Below are positions 19,860 through 29,366 of a stretch of 64,000 nt of DNA, piece by piece (the stretch's first letter is position 1; each line of letters begins with the position of its first letter). The notes beneath the pieces are model-generated. The model searched no databases, was not told the DNA's origin, and saw only the letters and a list, made by a program, of their open reading frames with translations. Source of the DNA: an uncultured Bacteroidales bacterium (GTDB lineage: Bacteria; Bacteroidota; Bacteroidia; Bacteroidales; UBA932); NCBI GenBank assembly GCA_905235995.1, contig CAJONI010000026.1, forward strand, positions 17,757 to 81,756. The letters are read 5' to 3'. The position numbers and the translations under genes were made by a program.

Positions 19860-20585
19860 ATGAAAAAGCATCTCATTATTCTTTCAGCGCTGCTGATGTC
19901 GGTATTCTGCAGTTGCAGCGAGTTCGGGGGTGACCCTGTCACGAAAGAATTCTCCATCGACGGGCCGTATACCGCACTTTCCGTATCCGATGCATTCAAG
20001 GTCACGGTGAGCGACAAGATCGACAGAGCCGTGGTCACGGCCGGCGAAGGGATCATGGAGAAAGTACTGGTCGATATCAGTGGCAGCACACTGATAATCC
20101 ATCTCAGGCCCTGGACCATCAACATGGGTCCCGACATGGAAGTCATCATCCCCTACAATCCGGACTTGACCACGATACACCTCTCGGGTGCTTCGGAATT
20201 CCGTTCCTCTTATGGGATCGGGGGCGACGAGATGTCAATCCATCTGTCCGGTGCCTCGGAGTTTACCTGCGACGTGAATGCCGAAAAGCTTGAACTGGAC
20301 CTGAGCGGTGCGTCCGCTGCCAAGATGATCGGAGCTGTTTCCGACCTCAGGATAGGCATTTCCGGCTCGAGCAGGATTGCAGAGAGGGTTTCCGGCGGCC
20401 GCTACGCATTCTCCTGCGACAAATGCGAAGGTTCCATCTCCGGCGCCAGCAGGGCCTATATCCATTGCGACGGCCAGATCAGCGTCAGCCTCTCGGGCGC
20501 CAGCACGCTGCACTACACCGGCAATGCCTCCACTTCCGGCAGCCATACCTCCGGTGCTTCGGGCATCATCCACGAAGTGCTGTAG
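19860..20585 (+). CDS. Head GIN domain (DUF2807-type) putative lipoprotein
   Basis: Lipobox (LLMSVFCSC); repeated LSGASEF/LSGASAAK/ISGASRAYI beta-helix repeats; TATATTTG -7 box at 19831-19838. Confidence 0.85.
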   Translation: MKKHLIILSALLMSVFCSCSEFGGDPVTKEFSIDGPYTALSVSDAFKVTVSDKIDRAVVTAGEGIMEKVLVDISGSTLIIHLRPWTINMGPDMEVIIPYNPDLTTIHLSGASEFRSSYGIGGDEMSIHLSGASEFTCDVNAEKLELDLSGASAAKMIGAVSDLRIGISGSSRIAERVSGGRYAFSCDKCEGSISGASRAYIHCDGQISVSLSGASTLHYTGNASTSGSHTSGASGIIHEVL

Positions 20586-20785
20586 GATAATACTGACACA
20601 ACGCCCTGCTGACCGATGAGATTGCGGCCGGCTGCGACATGGCCCGCACCGGCGAAATCTTCTGCGACGACCCCATCGCCCCCGACGTCCCCACCGAGCA
20701 GCCTCTGGAAGCCGCCCTCGCCTGGCTCCGCTGGTAGTTCTATTTGCTGGGCAATGCCGGCAAATTGTATTATATTTGCCAAGCC

Positions 20786-22084
20786 ATGAAAAAGTTACTA
20801 ATCGTTGTTTCGCTGCTGCTCATTGCGGTCGGCGTTTGCCGGGCGCAGCTTCCCCAGGGGAGTTGGTCTGGCGCCATTGATGTACAGGGAACAAAGCTGA
20901 CCTGTGTTTTCCACTTCACCGACGAGGGATGCAAGATGGACGTGCCCGACCAGGGCGCGAGAGGCATCCCCGCCGTTGCATCTCTCACACCGCTCGGCGC
21001 CACGCACATTGAGATTCCGTCCATAGGCGCCAGTTTCGAAGGTTTTCTCATGGGCGGAAAGATCGTCGGTACTTTCTCCCAGCACGGAATGTCGTTTCCA
21101 TTGACACTGACACCGGGCGAGCCGAAAAGGAACCGGCCACAGACCCCGCAACCGCCGTTCCCCTATGCAACCGAAGATGTCAGTTTCTCGAACGGCGAGG
21201 CCGTCCTTCGCGGGACGCTGACTCTGCCGGAAGCATGCGACCGCTCTACCACGGTGATACTCATGGTCACTGGCAGCGGACTTCAGAACCGCGATGAGGA
21301 AATCTTTGAGCACAAGCCGTTTGCGGTAATAGCAGATTTCCTTGCCCGTCATGGCGTAGCCACGCTCCGCTATGATGACCGGGGTTTCGGCGAGTCGACC
21401 GGCGACGCGGTGTTCTGCACTACCGAAGACCTGAAGGAAGATGCGGCTGCCGGGGTGGCGCTGCTCCGCGAGCGTTTCGACCGCGTGGGCGTACTGGGCC
21501 ACAGCGAAGGCGGCACCATAGCCTTGATGCTGGCCTCCGAAGGGAAGGCCGATTTCATAGTCTCGCTGGCAGGAATGGTGGTATCCGGCGCTGAAACGCT
21601 TCTCTTGCAGAATCGTATCATGCTTCCTCAGGCAGGATTCGACAAAGAGGCCACGGAACGCTACTGCAAGGCTCTGGAAGCGACCTTCGATGCAATCCGT
21701 GAAGGCCAGCCGCTGCCCGACGCGAGCCGCTACAATCTCCCCGACGCCCTTCTGCAGAATCTCCGGGCCGTCCAGGCGCAAATGAATCTGCCGTATATGC
21801 GTTATTTCATTAAGCTCGACATGTCGCAGCGGCTCTCGCAGGTGACCTGCCCCGTGCTGGCGCTCAACGGGACGCGCGACACCCAGGTCGATGCGCAGGC
21901 CAACCTCGGCGCCCTGGAGAAGGGGCTTCCCGCCAACCCCCGCAACGAGATCAAGGCTTGCGAGGGCCTCAACCATCTCTTCCAGCACTGCACCACCGGC
22001 CTGACCGACGAGTACCCGCAGATCGAAGAGACCTTCGCCCCTGAAGTTCTGGAGCTTCTGGCGCGGTGGACCGCCGCCCTTTGA
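20786..22084 (+). CDS. Secreted alpha/beta hydrolase
   Basis: Signal peptide; DDRGFGESTGD; GVLGHSEGGTIALMLASE nucleophile elbow; C-terminal EGLNHLFQH. Confidence 0.9.
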   Translation: MKKLLIVVSLLLIAVGVCRAQLPQGSWSGAIDVQGTKLTCVFHFTDEGCKMDVPDQGARGIPAVASLTPLGATHIEIPSIGASFEGFLMGGKIVGTFSQHGMSFPLTLTPGEPKRNRPQTPQPPFPYATEDVSFSNGEAVLRGTLTLPEACDRSTTVILMVTGSGLQNRDEEIFEHKPFAVIADFLARHGVATLRYDDRGFGESTGDAVFCTTEDLKEDAAAGVALLRERFDRVGVLGHSEGGTIALMLASEGKADFIVSLAGMVVSGAETLLLQNRIMLPQAGFDKEATERYCKALEATFDAIREGQPLPDASRYNLPDALLQNLRAVQAQMNLPYMRYFIKLDMSQRLSQVTCPVLALNGTRDTQVDAQANLGALEKGLPANPRNEIKACEGLNHLFQHCTTGLTDEYPQIEETFAPEVLELLARWTAAL

Positions 22085-22091
22085 CAGGGCC

Positions 22092-25064
22092 CTAGAACAT
22101 CATCTGCATCGCCGCCTGGTTGGCCTTACGGCTCTGGGCGGCGTTGAGTTTGCCGAAATTCCATTTGAAGGTGATGAAGAAATGGCGGCCCAGCTGGTTG
22201 TACATCGAATCCTCGACGTAGTTCTCGGTAGTGATGTGGCGCGTGGTACGGGTGCTGTTGAGTATGTCGCTGGCGTGTATGCCGATGGAGAACTGCTTGA
22301 TGTTCTTGACGATACTGATATCCCACATCAGGTACGGGGTGTTGTAGCCTTCCGGGAAGCCGTGGTAGAAGCGATACATGGCTTCCGTCTCCAGTTCCCA
22401 GCCGTTCTTCGTATCCCATTCCATTTCAAGGTCCAGATAACTGCTCCAGGTCTTCGTGTCGGCATTGCTGTCGAGGGAATAGTGCGCAGACTGGTAGGTG
22501 GTGGAGCCGCCAAAGTAGACGGAAAGGGCGTCGCCTCGGTAATCAAGGCTGAGCCGGGGCGAGAGCGACAGGCTGTTGGTCGTGCTCTCGCTGAAGCCGC
22601 TCTTGCCTGAATAGAAGCGGTCTCCGTTGCCATCGCCCCAGAATTCCCGCATGAAGGCGGTATAGTCGAAAGTATCCACGTCCAGTCCGGCCAGTTTCCG
22701 GGTGTTCTGGTAGCTGACGGAACGGCTTTCAAAAACGTTCAGTCCTGCAGAAAGCTTCAGCTTCTTGTCCCTGGTCAGAGGAACCTGGGCGCTGGTATAT
22801 GCGGAGACCGAGAAAGAAGGCTTGGCCGAGTTGACCGGGATGTTGTACTGGATGCCGTCGTCGTCGAACCAGCTGGCCGTTACCATCTGGCGCTGGTTCA
22901 TGGATCCGGTCAGGTATACGTTGAAACTGCGCTGCTTCTGCGGGTTGTTGAGATAGATGCTTCCGTTCAGGTTATGGCTGTATGACGGTTTGAGGTAGAT
23001 GTTGCCCATGCGAAGCCTCGTAGGTACGGATATGTCGAGTACCGGAAGCTGGTTTGCGACCGAAGGGCGTGTGGAGCGGCCGTTGTAGTAGATGCTGAAG
23101 CTGTTCTGCTGCTTCATCCAGCGGAAGTTCAGGTACGGGTTCCAGTCGAAGAGCCACTCCCCGATACCTGTTTCGGTCTCGCGGCCCAGCGACATGGCTC
23201 GGGTCTCGTTGAGGGTCTCCTGCATCTGCGCGCCGAGCTGCAGGGAGGTCCGGTCTTTTTTGTATTGGACCTGAACGCTCTCATTGAAATAGACGTAGGT
23301 GTTCTTCGTATAGGAGGAATAGTAGTCGTTGCGCTTGGTATAGTCCTTCTTGTCGATGATGGAAGGATTGAAGCCCGGGGTTCCGGAAGTACGGTCGAAG
23401 GCGTCCTTGCCGTTGTTGCGCCAGGAGCCGGAACCGTTGACGTTGACGGAGATGGTCCAGCGTTCAGCGAGCGGCTCGTTGTAGGACAGCCTGAGGTTTC
23501 CTCGGTAGTTGCGGTTGTCCGTCACGTAGAAAAGGTCGCGGGTCACGGGGTCGGGCGAGGTCTGGAGGAAAGTCTGCGAGAACTCGCGGCTGTCGGCGTC
23601 ATAATCCGATATGCTATAACTGCCCGAAAGGGTCAGGCTGCGTTCCTTGTTGCCTCCCATGTCCTTGATGCCGAGACTGATATAGGCATTGTGCGAGAAC
23701 TGCTTCGATTCAGCATAGTTGCTCGACGAGGCGCTGTTGAGCTGCTGTCCGCCGTCGACCTGGCTAGAACTGTTGTCGTTGTAGCCTTCAGTCTTTCCGC
23801 CGGCATACTGGAAAGTCGGAGTGAAGTTGAAGAGGAATTTGTCGCGCTTGGAATTCTTGAGTTCGAGATTGAGCTTCACGTTGTCGTTCATTGCGAAGTT
23901 CTTGCTCTCGGTGCCGGTGAAGATGTCGCTGCCGCCGCTGACGAAGGTGGTCCGCTCCGAGCGGCTGCGGGAGTCGCGGAAGGAATGATTGTAGTTGGCG
24001 GCTGCTGTGCTTTCGAGGCCCTTGATGCGGGTGGTGTTGTAGTTGGCGCCGGCCTGCGCGTAGGTCTGGATACCGCCGCCACCGCCGCCGACCGCAACCC
24101 TTGTCCGTTCGTCATCGTCGTCCATGACTACTACGAAGACGGCATTGTCTTCCGATATGGGCGCATTGTAGGCCCCGCCCACCAGGGTGATCTGGTCCTT
24201 CTCGTTGTAGCCGGAAGCCATCACGTTGCCAGTATAGAGGAAACCGCGGTTGTCGACCATCTCGTCCTTGCGGTCGCCGGCCGCAGTCGTGCCGGCCCCG
24301 GCCGTCGCATTGCCGAACCAGCCTTTCTGGAACTCCTGCTTGAACTCCAGGTCCATCACCTTCTCGCGGTCGGTGGCCACACCGGTGAACTGCTCGGAGT
24401 CGCTCACCTTGTCGATGACCTTCACCTTGTCGACCACCTTGGCCGGCAGGTTCTTGAGGGCCATCTTCGGGTCGTCGAAGAAGAAGGTCTTGCCGCCCAC
24501 GGTTATCTTCTGGATGGTCTCGCCGTTGTACTTCACCGTGCCGTCTTTCGACACTTCCATGCCCGGCATGCGCTTGAGCAGGTCCTCCAGCATGGAGTTC
24601 TCGCCAAGGAAGAAGGATGAGGCGTTGAAGATTATGGTGTCCTGCTTGATCTCTATGGGGTTGCCGATGGCTGACACGTGGGCGGCATCGAGCATCTCGG
24701 CGTCTTCAGCTATCCGGATTACGCCCAGGTCAACGGAATCCCTCTCCCAGCCGAAGGAGAAGTATTCCTCCTTGCTGTAGGGCTTGTAGCCCAGCATCTC
24801 TACGGTCAGCACGTAGTTGCCCCGCGTCACCTTGCTGATGCGGGCGACGCCTGAGGAATCGGTGAGGGTGAAGTTGGTGATCAGCGTATCGTTCCTGGCC
24901 GTCAGGTAGGCCGAAGCATAGGGTACGGGCTTGTCGGAGCCCTGCTCCAGTACCTTTACTATGACATCTCCCTGGTTCCGCTCAAAGAGCCCGCCGGGAA
25001 TGAACTGGGCTCTGGCCGCCGTCGCTGCCAGGAGGCAGCAAAGGATTAAAGAAAGACGTTTCAT
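22092..25064 (-). CDS. Outer membrane beta-barrel protein with N-terminal carboxypeptidase-regulatory-like domain (TonB-dependent receptor-like)
   Basis: Signal peptide; YVLTVEMLGYKPYSKEEYF; LEDLLKRMPGMEVSKDGTVKYNGETIQKITVGGKTFF; barrel C-terminus. MKRLSLILC start chosen. Confidence 0.88.
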   Translation of the reverse strand: MKRLSLILCCLLAATAARAQFIPGGLFERNQGDVIVKVLEQGSDKPVPYASAYLTARNDTLITNFTLTDSSGVARISKVTRGNYVLTVEMLGYKPYSKEEYFSFGWERDSVDLGVIRIAEDAEMLDAAHVSAIGNPIEIKQDTIIFNASSFFLGENSMLEDLLKRMPGMEVSKDGTVKYNGETIQKITVGGKTFFFDDPKMALKNLPAKVVDKVKVIDKVSDSEQFTGVATDREKVMDLEFKQEFQKGWFGNATAGAGTTAAGDRKDEMVDNRGFLYTGNVMASGYNEKDQITLVGGAYNAPISEDNAVFVVVMDDDDERTRVAVGGGGGGIQTYAQAGANYNTTRIKGLESTAAANYNHSFRDSRSRSERTTFVSGGSDIFTGTESKNFAMNDNVKLNLELKNSKRDKFLFNFTPTFQYAGGKTEGYNDNSSSQVDGGQQLNSASSSNYAESKQFSHNAYISLGIKDMGGNKERSLTLSGSYSISDYDADSREFSQTFLQTSPDPVTRDLFYVTDNRNYRGNLRLSYNEPLAERWTISVNVNGSGSWRNNGKDAFDRTSGTPGFNPSIIDKKDYTKRNDYYSSYTKNTYVYFNESVQVQYKKDRTSLQLGAQMQETLNETRAMSLGRETETGIGEWLFDWNPYLNFRWMKQQNSFSIYYNGRSTRPSVANQLPVLDISVPTRLRMGNIYLKPSYSHNLNGSIYLNNPQKQRSFNVYLTGSMNQRQMVTASWFDDDGIQYNIPVNSAKPSFSVSAYTSAQVPLTRDKKLKLSAGLNVFESRSVSYQNTRKLAGLDVDTFDYTAFMREFWGDGNGDRFYSGKSGFSESTTNSLSLSPRLSLDYRGDALSVYFGGSTTYQSAHYSLDSNADTKTWSSYLDLEMEWDTKNGWELETEAMYRFYHGFPEGYNTPYLMWDISIVKNIKQFSIGIHASDILNSTRTTRHITTENYVEDSMYNQLGRHFFITFKWNFGKLNAAQSRKANQAAMQMMF

Positions 25065-25082
25065 CGTCCGGGTGTTCAACAA

Positions 25083-26279
25083 TTATTGTTCCATGAACAG
25101 CTCGCCCTTGATGTATTCAATGCTTTTTTTTGCGAACTCGTAGCCTCGGGAGCCGGGACGGGCAAGGGTAAGGTAGCGCTCATAATATTCAAGTGCCAGC
25201 TTGTACTTTTTCTGGCGTTCATAGCAGTAGGCTATGGTCGAGATCGCCTGGATGTAGGCAGGATCGTAGCTGTACGCCTGCTGGTAGTGGCTTATAGCCT
25301 TGTCGAACTGTTCCATCGCGTAGTAGCCGGTGCCGTACTGCTGGTGTATGCGCGATACCAGCGACGAATCGGGCCGTATCATGGCCTCGGCTTTTTCGAG
25401 CCAGGGCTTGACATGCTCTTCGAAGGGGCGCATCATCTCACTCTTCACCGCAGCTATGGCCCAGGCCAGGTTGGCGTCGCTGGAATCGATGGCCCATGCC
25501 CGCTCGAGTTCCCTCTCTGCCCTATAGGGGACGCGTGTCTTCCAATAGCTCTGTCCGGTGTAGTAGTGTATAGGGTAGCTGTCGTCACCCAGCTCCTCCA
25601 CCTTAAGGAATACCGTCAGGGAAGAATCGTATTCGGCCTTCAGATAATACGCGAGGCCGTGGATGGGCAGCACGGTCATGTTTTCCGGGTCCAGGGACAG
25701 ATAGTCCGAGCTCAGTTCCAGCACCCCGTCGTAGTCTTTCTCCGAAAGCATGATATTCGCCAGCTTGCTCACTACCACGTCATTGTGTGGCTTGAGCGCG
25801 AGGGCCTGCCGGTAGCAGACCTTCGCCGAATCTGCGATCCCCGCGAGATTGTAGGCGTCGCCCGTCAGGGCTGCGATGGCGGGGATGGAATCCCGCGCGA
25901 GCACCTCTCTCCCCAGTTCGGCGCACTGCGGGTAGGCCTTCATCCTGAAGGCGAGCTGCATCAGGCGGATGCTGTAGAACAGGTTTCCGGGATTCTGCAG
26001 GCTGAGCATCTGGTAGGTGCCCGCCGCGGTCTCATAGTCACTGCTGATGAAGTGACAGTCAGCCAGTTCCGCAAAGACCTCTTCATCGAAGCTCTCCGGC
26101 CGTACCAATGCCGAAAGCTTCTCAATGGCCTCATCGGTCTTGTAGAGGCTCTTGAGGTGACGCGCCTCGGCAAGCACCGCCTGCCGCCCGGCCGACGAGT
26201 CCGCCGCCGGCTGCGCCAGCGCCGTAACTGAAGGCGTTACGGCGGCAAGCGCAATCAGCAGGCAGAGAATCCGTCTCAT
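25083..26279 (-). CDS. Tetratricopeptide repeat protein, secreted
   Basis: Signal peptide plus multiple TPRs (AISHYQQAYSYDPAYIQAISTIAYCYERQKKYKLALEYYERYL). Confidence 0.85.
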   Translation of the reverse strand: MRRILCLLIALAAVTPSVTALAQPAADSSAGRQAVLAEARHLKSLYKTDEAIEKLSALVRPESFDEEVFAELADCHFISSDYETAAGTYQMLSLQNPGNLFYSIRLMQLAFRMKAYPQCAELGREVLARDSIPAIAALTGDAYNLAGIADSAKVCYRQALALKPHNDVVVSKLANIMLSEKDYDGVLELSSDYLSLDPENMTVLPIHGLAYYLKAEYDSSLTVFLKVEELGDDSYPIHYYTGQSYWKTRVPYRAERELERAWAIDSSDANLAWAIAAVKSEMMRPFEEHVKPWLEKAEAMIRPDSSLVSRIHQQYGTGYYAMEQFDKAISHYQQAYSYDPAYIQAISTIAYCYERQKKYKLALEYYERYLTLARPGSRGYEFAKKSIEYIKGELFMEQ

Positions 26280-27544
26280 TTCAATTGAAAGAGAACGGGA
26301 AAGTTAAAGACAACGCGCACGGGCTCCCCGTTGACATAACCCGGAGTCCACATGGGCGACTGTGAAACGACTCTCGCGGCCTCATTGTCGAGAATCGGGT
26401 CGATTCCGCGCAGCACTTTGACACCCGTGACGCTGCCGTCTTTCTCGATGGTGAACTGCAAGGTCACTCGACCCTGAAGTTCCCGGACTATTGCCTCCTC
26501 AGGGTAATTGAGCTGCTCATTGACCCAATTGGAAAACTTGTTGGCATCGCCGCCCTGGAACATGGGCTTGGTTTCGACCTCACTGAAAGGAACGGCCTCC
26601 GGCTTATCCATATCAATGGCGGAACCGGTATTGTCGGACGGGACTTCTTCCATGGCGGAGACGTCTTCCTTGGGCGCGGGTTTACATTCGGCCAGCAGAA
26701 GCAGGGCGCCGGCCATGAGGGGAATCAGGAGCAGCACGGAGAGCTTCCTCCAGGCTGCCTTTTTTGTAGTCTGCATCATGATAATACGGTTTTTGAGTTG
26801 TGCATGGTTGAAGCCGTTGGCCAGGAGAAAGCGCTTTTCCCCCACGGCTTTCTTAACGAGCAGTAATTGGTATTGGGTAGCATCGATTCCTTGATTGAGA
26901 ACGAAGTCGTCGGCTTCGTATTCGTGGAGCAGCTTGAGCTCGGCCTGGCATATCCATACCAGCGGATTGAACCACTGGAAGACGGTCAGGAGCGAGGAGA
27001 GCAGCAGGTCGTGGGAGTGTCCGCAGCTGACATGTGCGCGTTCGTGAGTGAGTATTGCGGGATATCTCGCAAGGTCGTCGCGGTTGATGACGATGTGCCG
27101 CATCCAGCTGAAGGAAGGTGTTTCCCTGTCTGCAAGATGAAGCACGTAGCCAGAATGCCGTTCGCCGGTAGTGTGCCGGAGCATTCGGAACATGCCCCAG
27201 TAGGACCTTGCGTAGAAACCCAGTGTGACGCCAGCGCCGACGACGTAGGCGATCAGCAGCAATGCCATCCAGTCGGGGCTGGAAGCATGGGATACGTGTG
27301 AAAGAGCGTCCGCGGCAGGCTCTGCAGCGCCAACCATAGCCGGGGCTATCCATTCCGAATATACTGTAGGCACGGACGTGCGGATCTGCAGCAGAGGAAG
27401 CAGGAGGCAGAGCGCGCTTCCCGCCAGCAAGGTGAAGCGGTTGAAACGGAAATGTCCGTCCCGCCGCATTACCAGCAGGAAGAACGCGTCGAATATGCCC
27501 AGCAAGACCGAACTTTTCAGCAGATATATGAGAAAGGTGTTCAT
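26276..27544 (-). CDS. BlaR1-like M56 family metallopeptidase fused to a C-terminal TonB domain
   Basis: N-terminal TMs; LTHERAHVSCGHSHD (HExxH); HEYEADDFVL; C-terminal LNYPEEAIVRELQGRVTLQFTIEKDGSVTGVKVLRGIDPILDNEAARVV (TonB-C). Confidence 0.92.
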   Translation of the reverse strand: MNTFLIYLLKSSVLLGIFDAFFLLVMRRDGHFRFNRFTLLAGSALCLLLPLLQIRTSVPTVYSEWIAPAMVGAAEPAADALSHVSHASSPDWMALLLIAYVVGAGVTLGFYARSYWGMFRMLRHTTGERHSGYVLHLADRETPSFSWMRHIVINRDDLARYPAILTHERAHVSCGHSHDLLLSSLLTVFQWFNPLVWICQAELKLLHEYEADDFVLNQGIDATQYQLLLVKKAVGEKRFLLANGFNHAQLKNRIIMMQTTKKAAWRKLSVLLLIPLMAGALLLLAECKPAPKEDVSAMEEVPSDNTGSAIDMDKPEAVPFSEVETKPMFQGGDANKFSNWVNEQLNYPEEAIVRELQGRVTLQFTIEKDGSVTGVKVLRGIDPILDNEAARVVSQSPMWTPGYVNGEPVRVVFNFPVLFQLK

Positions 27545-27903
27545 GGACGTTTGTTTTCTATCTGGGCGATGAGGGCCTTGAGTTCATCGAGGTCCATCTT
27601 CTCTTCTTCCACGAAGCGCGACACCACGCTTGCGTAGGAATTGTCGTAAAATTTCTCGACGGTGTCGGAAATCATCCTGTCAGCAAAGCCGTGCTCGTCG
27701 ACGAGGGCATGGTAGCGGTAGGCGTTGGCGAACCTCTCTCGGCCCACGTAGCCCTTCTCTTCCAGGAAGCCCACCTGGGTGGCGACGGTGTTGTAGTGTG
27801 GCTTCGGGTCCGGGAAATGCTTGAGCAGGTCCTGGATGAACATGGGCCCGTGGGTCCAGAACATCCGCAGGATCTCATCTTCCTTGGCTGTCAGTTTCTC
27901 CAT
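27541..27903 (-). CDS. BlaI/MecI/CopY family transcriptional repressor
   Basis: MEKLTAKEDEILRMFWTHGPMFIQDLLKHFPDPKPHYNTVATQVGFLEEKGYVGRE; overlaps the M56 gene by 4 bp. Confidence 0.93.
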   Translation of the reverse strand: MEKLTAKEDEILRMFWTHGPMFIQDLLKHFPDPKPHYNTVATQVGFLEEKGYVGRERFANAYRYHALVDEHGFADRMISDTVEKFYDNSYASVVSRFVEEEKMDLDELKALIAQIENKRP

Positions 27904-27956
27904 TTTGCTTCTCTGCGGGATTGGTCACACCACAAAATTACAACATTTTTTCATAA

Positions 27957-27975
27957 CTCCTAATAATTTTAGGAG
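27957..27975. promoter_or_regulatory. Candidate operator palindrome of the blaI-like operon
   Basis: CTCCTAA-TAATT-TTAGGAG, 7-bp perfect arms, just upstream of a TAATTTTG -7 box (27940-27933, minus strand) preceding blaI. Confidence 0.5.
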
Positions 27976-28012
27976 AAAACCGAAAAATTTACGGATGCGG
28001 TTTGGTGTATCT

Positions 28013-28152
28013 GCCTCCCCGCTGCGCCGCCCCCTTGGACGCGAACGCGATCCAGGCGCCGCTTGATGCTTCTCGCGTCCAGCTTCTTCGGGAATCCGAC
28101 ATGAGGCTGGACGCGAAATGCATGGTATGGACAAACGATGTGGCTCGCGTCC
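28013..28152. repeat. Palindromic REP/BIME-like repeat, copy A (140 bp)
   Basis: Same length as, and 133/140 identical to, 30057-30196; contains TCGCGTCCAGC...GCTGGACGCGA and outer GGACGCGA/TCGCGTCC inverted repeats. Lies 43 bp past the stop of the RAYT-like gene. Confidence 0.92.
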
Positions 28153-28195
28153 GGGAGATTGGATAAAGCAGATGAGCCTGTTCGCATATAAGAAA

Positions 28196-29134
28196 CTACT
28201 TCAGGCAGAGGCACCGTTTAAGTTGCGCTTCGGTAGTCTTCTTCTTCAGCGTCTTCCATAGGTTACGGCTGATGAGGTCGAAAAGGAAGGAGCGTTGTGA
28301 AACAGTTGTCTCGTAGATGGTTGCTCCGCGGAAGTATTTCGGGAGACAGCGTTCGTCTATAAGCTGGCAGAGTTCGAGGTCGGAAATCCGGTTCGGGTCG
28401 TGTTTACCATTCTCGTTCTTCAAAAGTTGGGTGAGGTCGAAGTCAGGCATGCCCTTTTCAAGCAGATCCAGCGTGATAAGAGGGCTTGACGATTTTTCCG
28501 CCTGCTGATCCCGGAGCGAGGTCTCGTCGCCTATCCTGTTCATCTGGTACAGAAAGTTGCGTGGAGTCACATATATGGCTTCTACTTGTGCCACGTCCAG
28601 TATGTCTTCCCTCAGAAGCATGCCTGACGCGTCCATCCGAAAACTAACTGGGATGTGTACGCCTCGTGGAATATACTTGTATCGCTGGTCGTCAGGCAGT
28701 AATGAAATCGGCGACCGCTTTCCGAGTTGGCGTGAGAAATACGCATTGGCTGAGCAATACCGATATCCGAAAGGGGTGGAGGAGATGCCGTGGTGAAGTC
28801 CCTGCCGATTTACATAGTTGAGGGCAGCCAGAGTGTGGTGATAGCCTTCTACTTCCAGGATAAATCCGTACTTCTCAGCCAGTCTTCCACGACGCTTGTA
28901 CTTTGGATTGAAAGACCGGGCATAGGAATAGCGCGCTCGGTACAGTACTTCTTCCGGGGCATCCGTTTGCAACAATCCATGGAAGTGGGTTGAAGGAAAG
29001 CCGTCGGCTAAAAGCCGCGAGTCGGTTTCCAGAGTAGCCAGCGCCAGGGAATTGAAGCCTCGTACCAGGTCTGCTTCGCTTCGGAACAGGACTTCGTCAG
29101 GAGAAGATAGAGAAATGTGATAAGTCTTTCTCAT
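28196..29134 (-). CDS. Diverged Y1 (HUH) transposase of the REP-associated tyrosine transposase (RAYT/TnpA_REP) type
   Basis: TYHISLSSPDEVLFRSEAD; HUH motif PSTHFHGLLQT; YARSFNPKYKRRGRLAEKYGF; ALNYVNRQGLHHGI matching the YIHxNPVRAGL tyrosine motif position; then a long unassigned C-terminal extension. Confidence 0.75.
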   Translation of the reverse strand: MRKTYHISLSSPDEVLFRSEADLVRGFNSLALATLETDSRLLADGFPSTHFHGLLQTDAPEEVLYRARYSYARSFNPKYKRRGRLAEKYGFILEVEGYHHTLAALNYVNRQGLHHGISSTPFGYRYCSANAYFSRQLGKRSPISLLPDDQRYKYIPRGVHIPVSFRMDASGMLLREDILDVAQVEAIYVTPRNFLYQMNRIGDETSLRDQQAEKSSSPLITLDLLEKGMPDFDLTQLLKNENGKHDPNRISDLELCQLIDERCLPKYFRGATIYETTVSQRSFLFDLISRNLWKTLKKKTTEAQLKRCLCLK

Positions 29135-29279
29135 TGCATTTCGTTTTTTTCATTACACAAATCGTTCGCACTTTTTCGCCCACCGCGTTCTTCCGCATCA
29201 GACGAAATGCTTGTCACGAAGGTAAGGAGTTTTCCGCAGAAAATGTAAGAAAGACTGATGTTCGAGGGGAAAGTGTCTA

Positions 29280-29327
29280 TATTAATATTCAAAATGTATA
29301 TAATTGTATGCATTTTGTAAATTAATA
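29280..29327. promoter_or_regulatory. Imperfect 17-bp inverted repeat immediately upstream of a -7 box
   Basis: TATTAATATTCAAAATG - 14 nt - CATTTTGTAAATTAATA (15/17 pairing), followed by TATCTTTG at 29330-29337. Confidence 0.55.
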
Positions 29328-29366
29328 TATATCTTTGTTGTAGAAAACAAATAATCAATTCCGACC

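Noticed and set aside
24076-24100. CCGCCACCGCCGCC-type trinucleotide run in the beta-barrel gene as a phase-variable microsatellite
   Set aside because: It is an in-frame polyglycine stretch (GGGGGG); trinucleotide changes would not shift the frame, so there is no phase-variation evidence.
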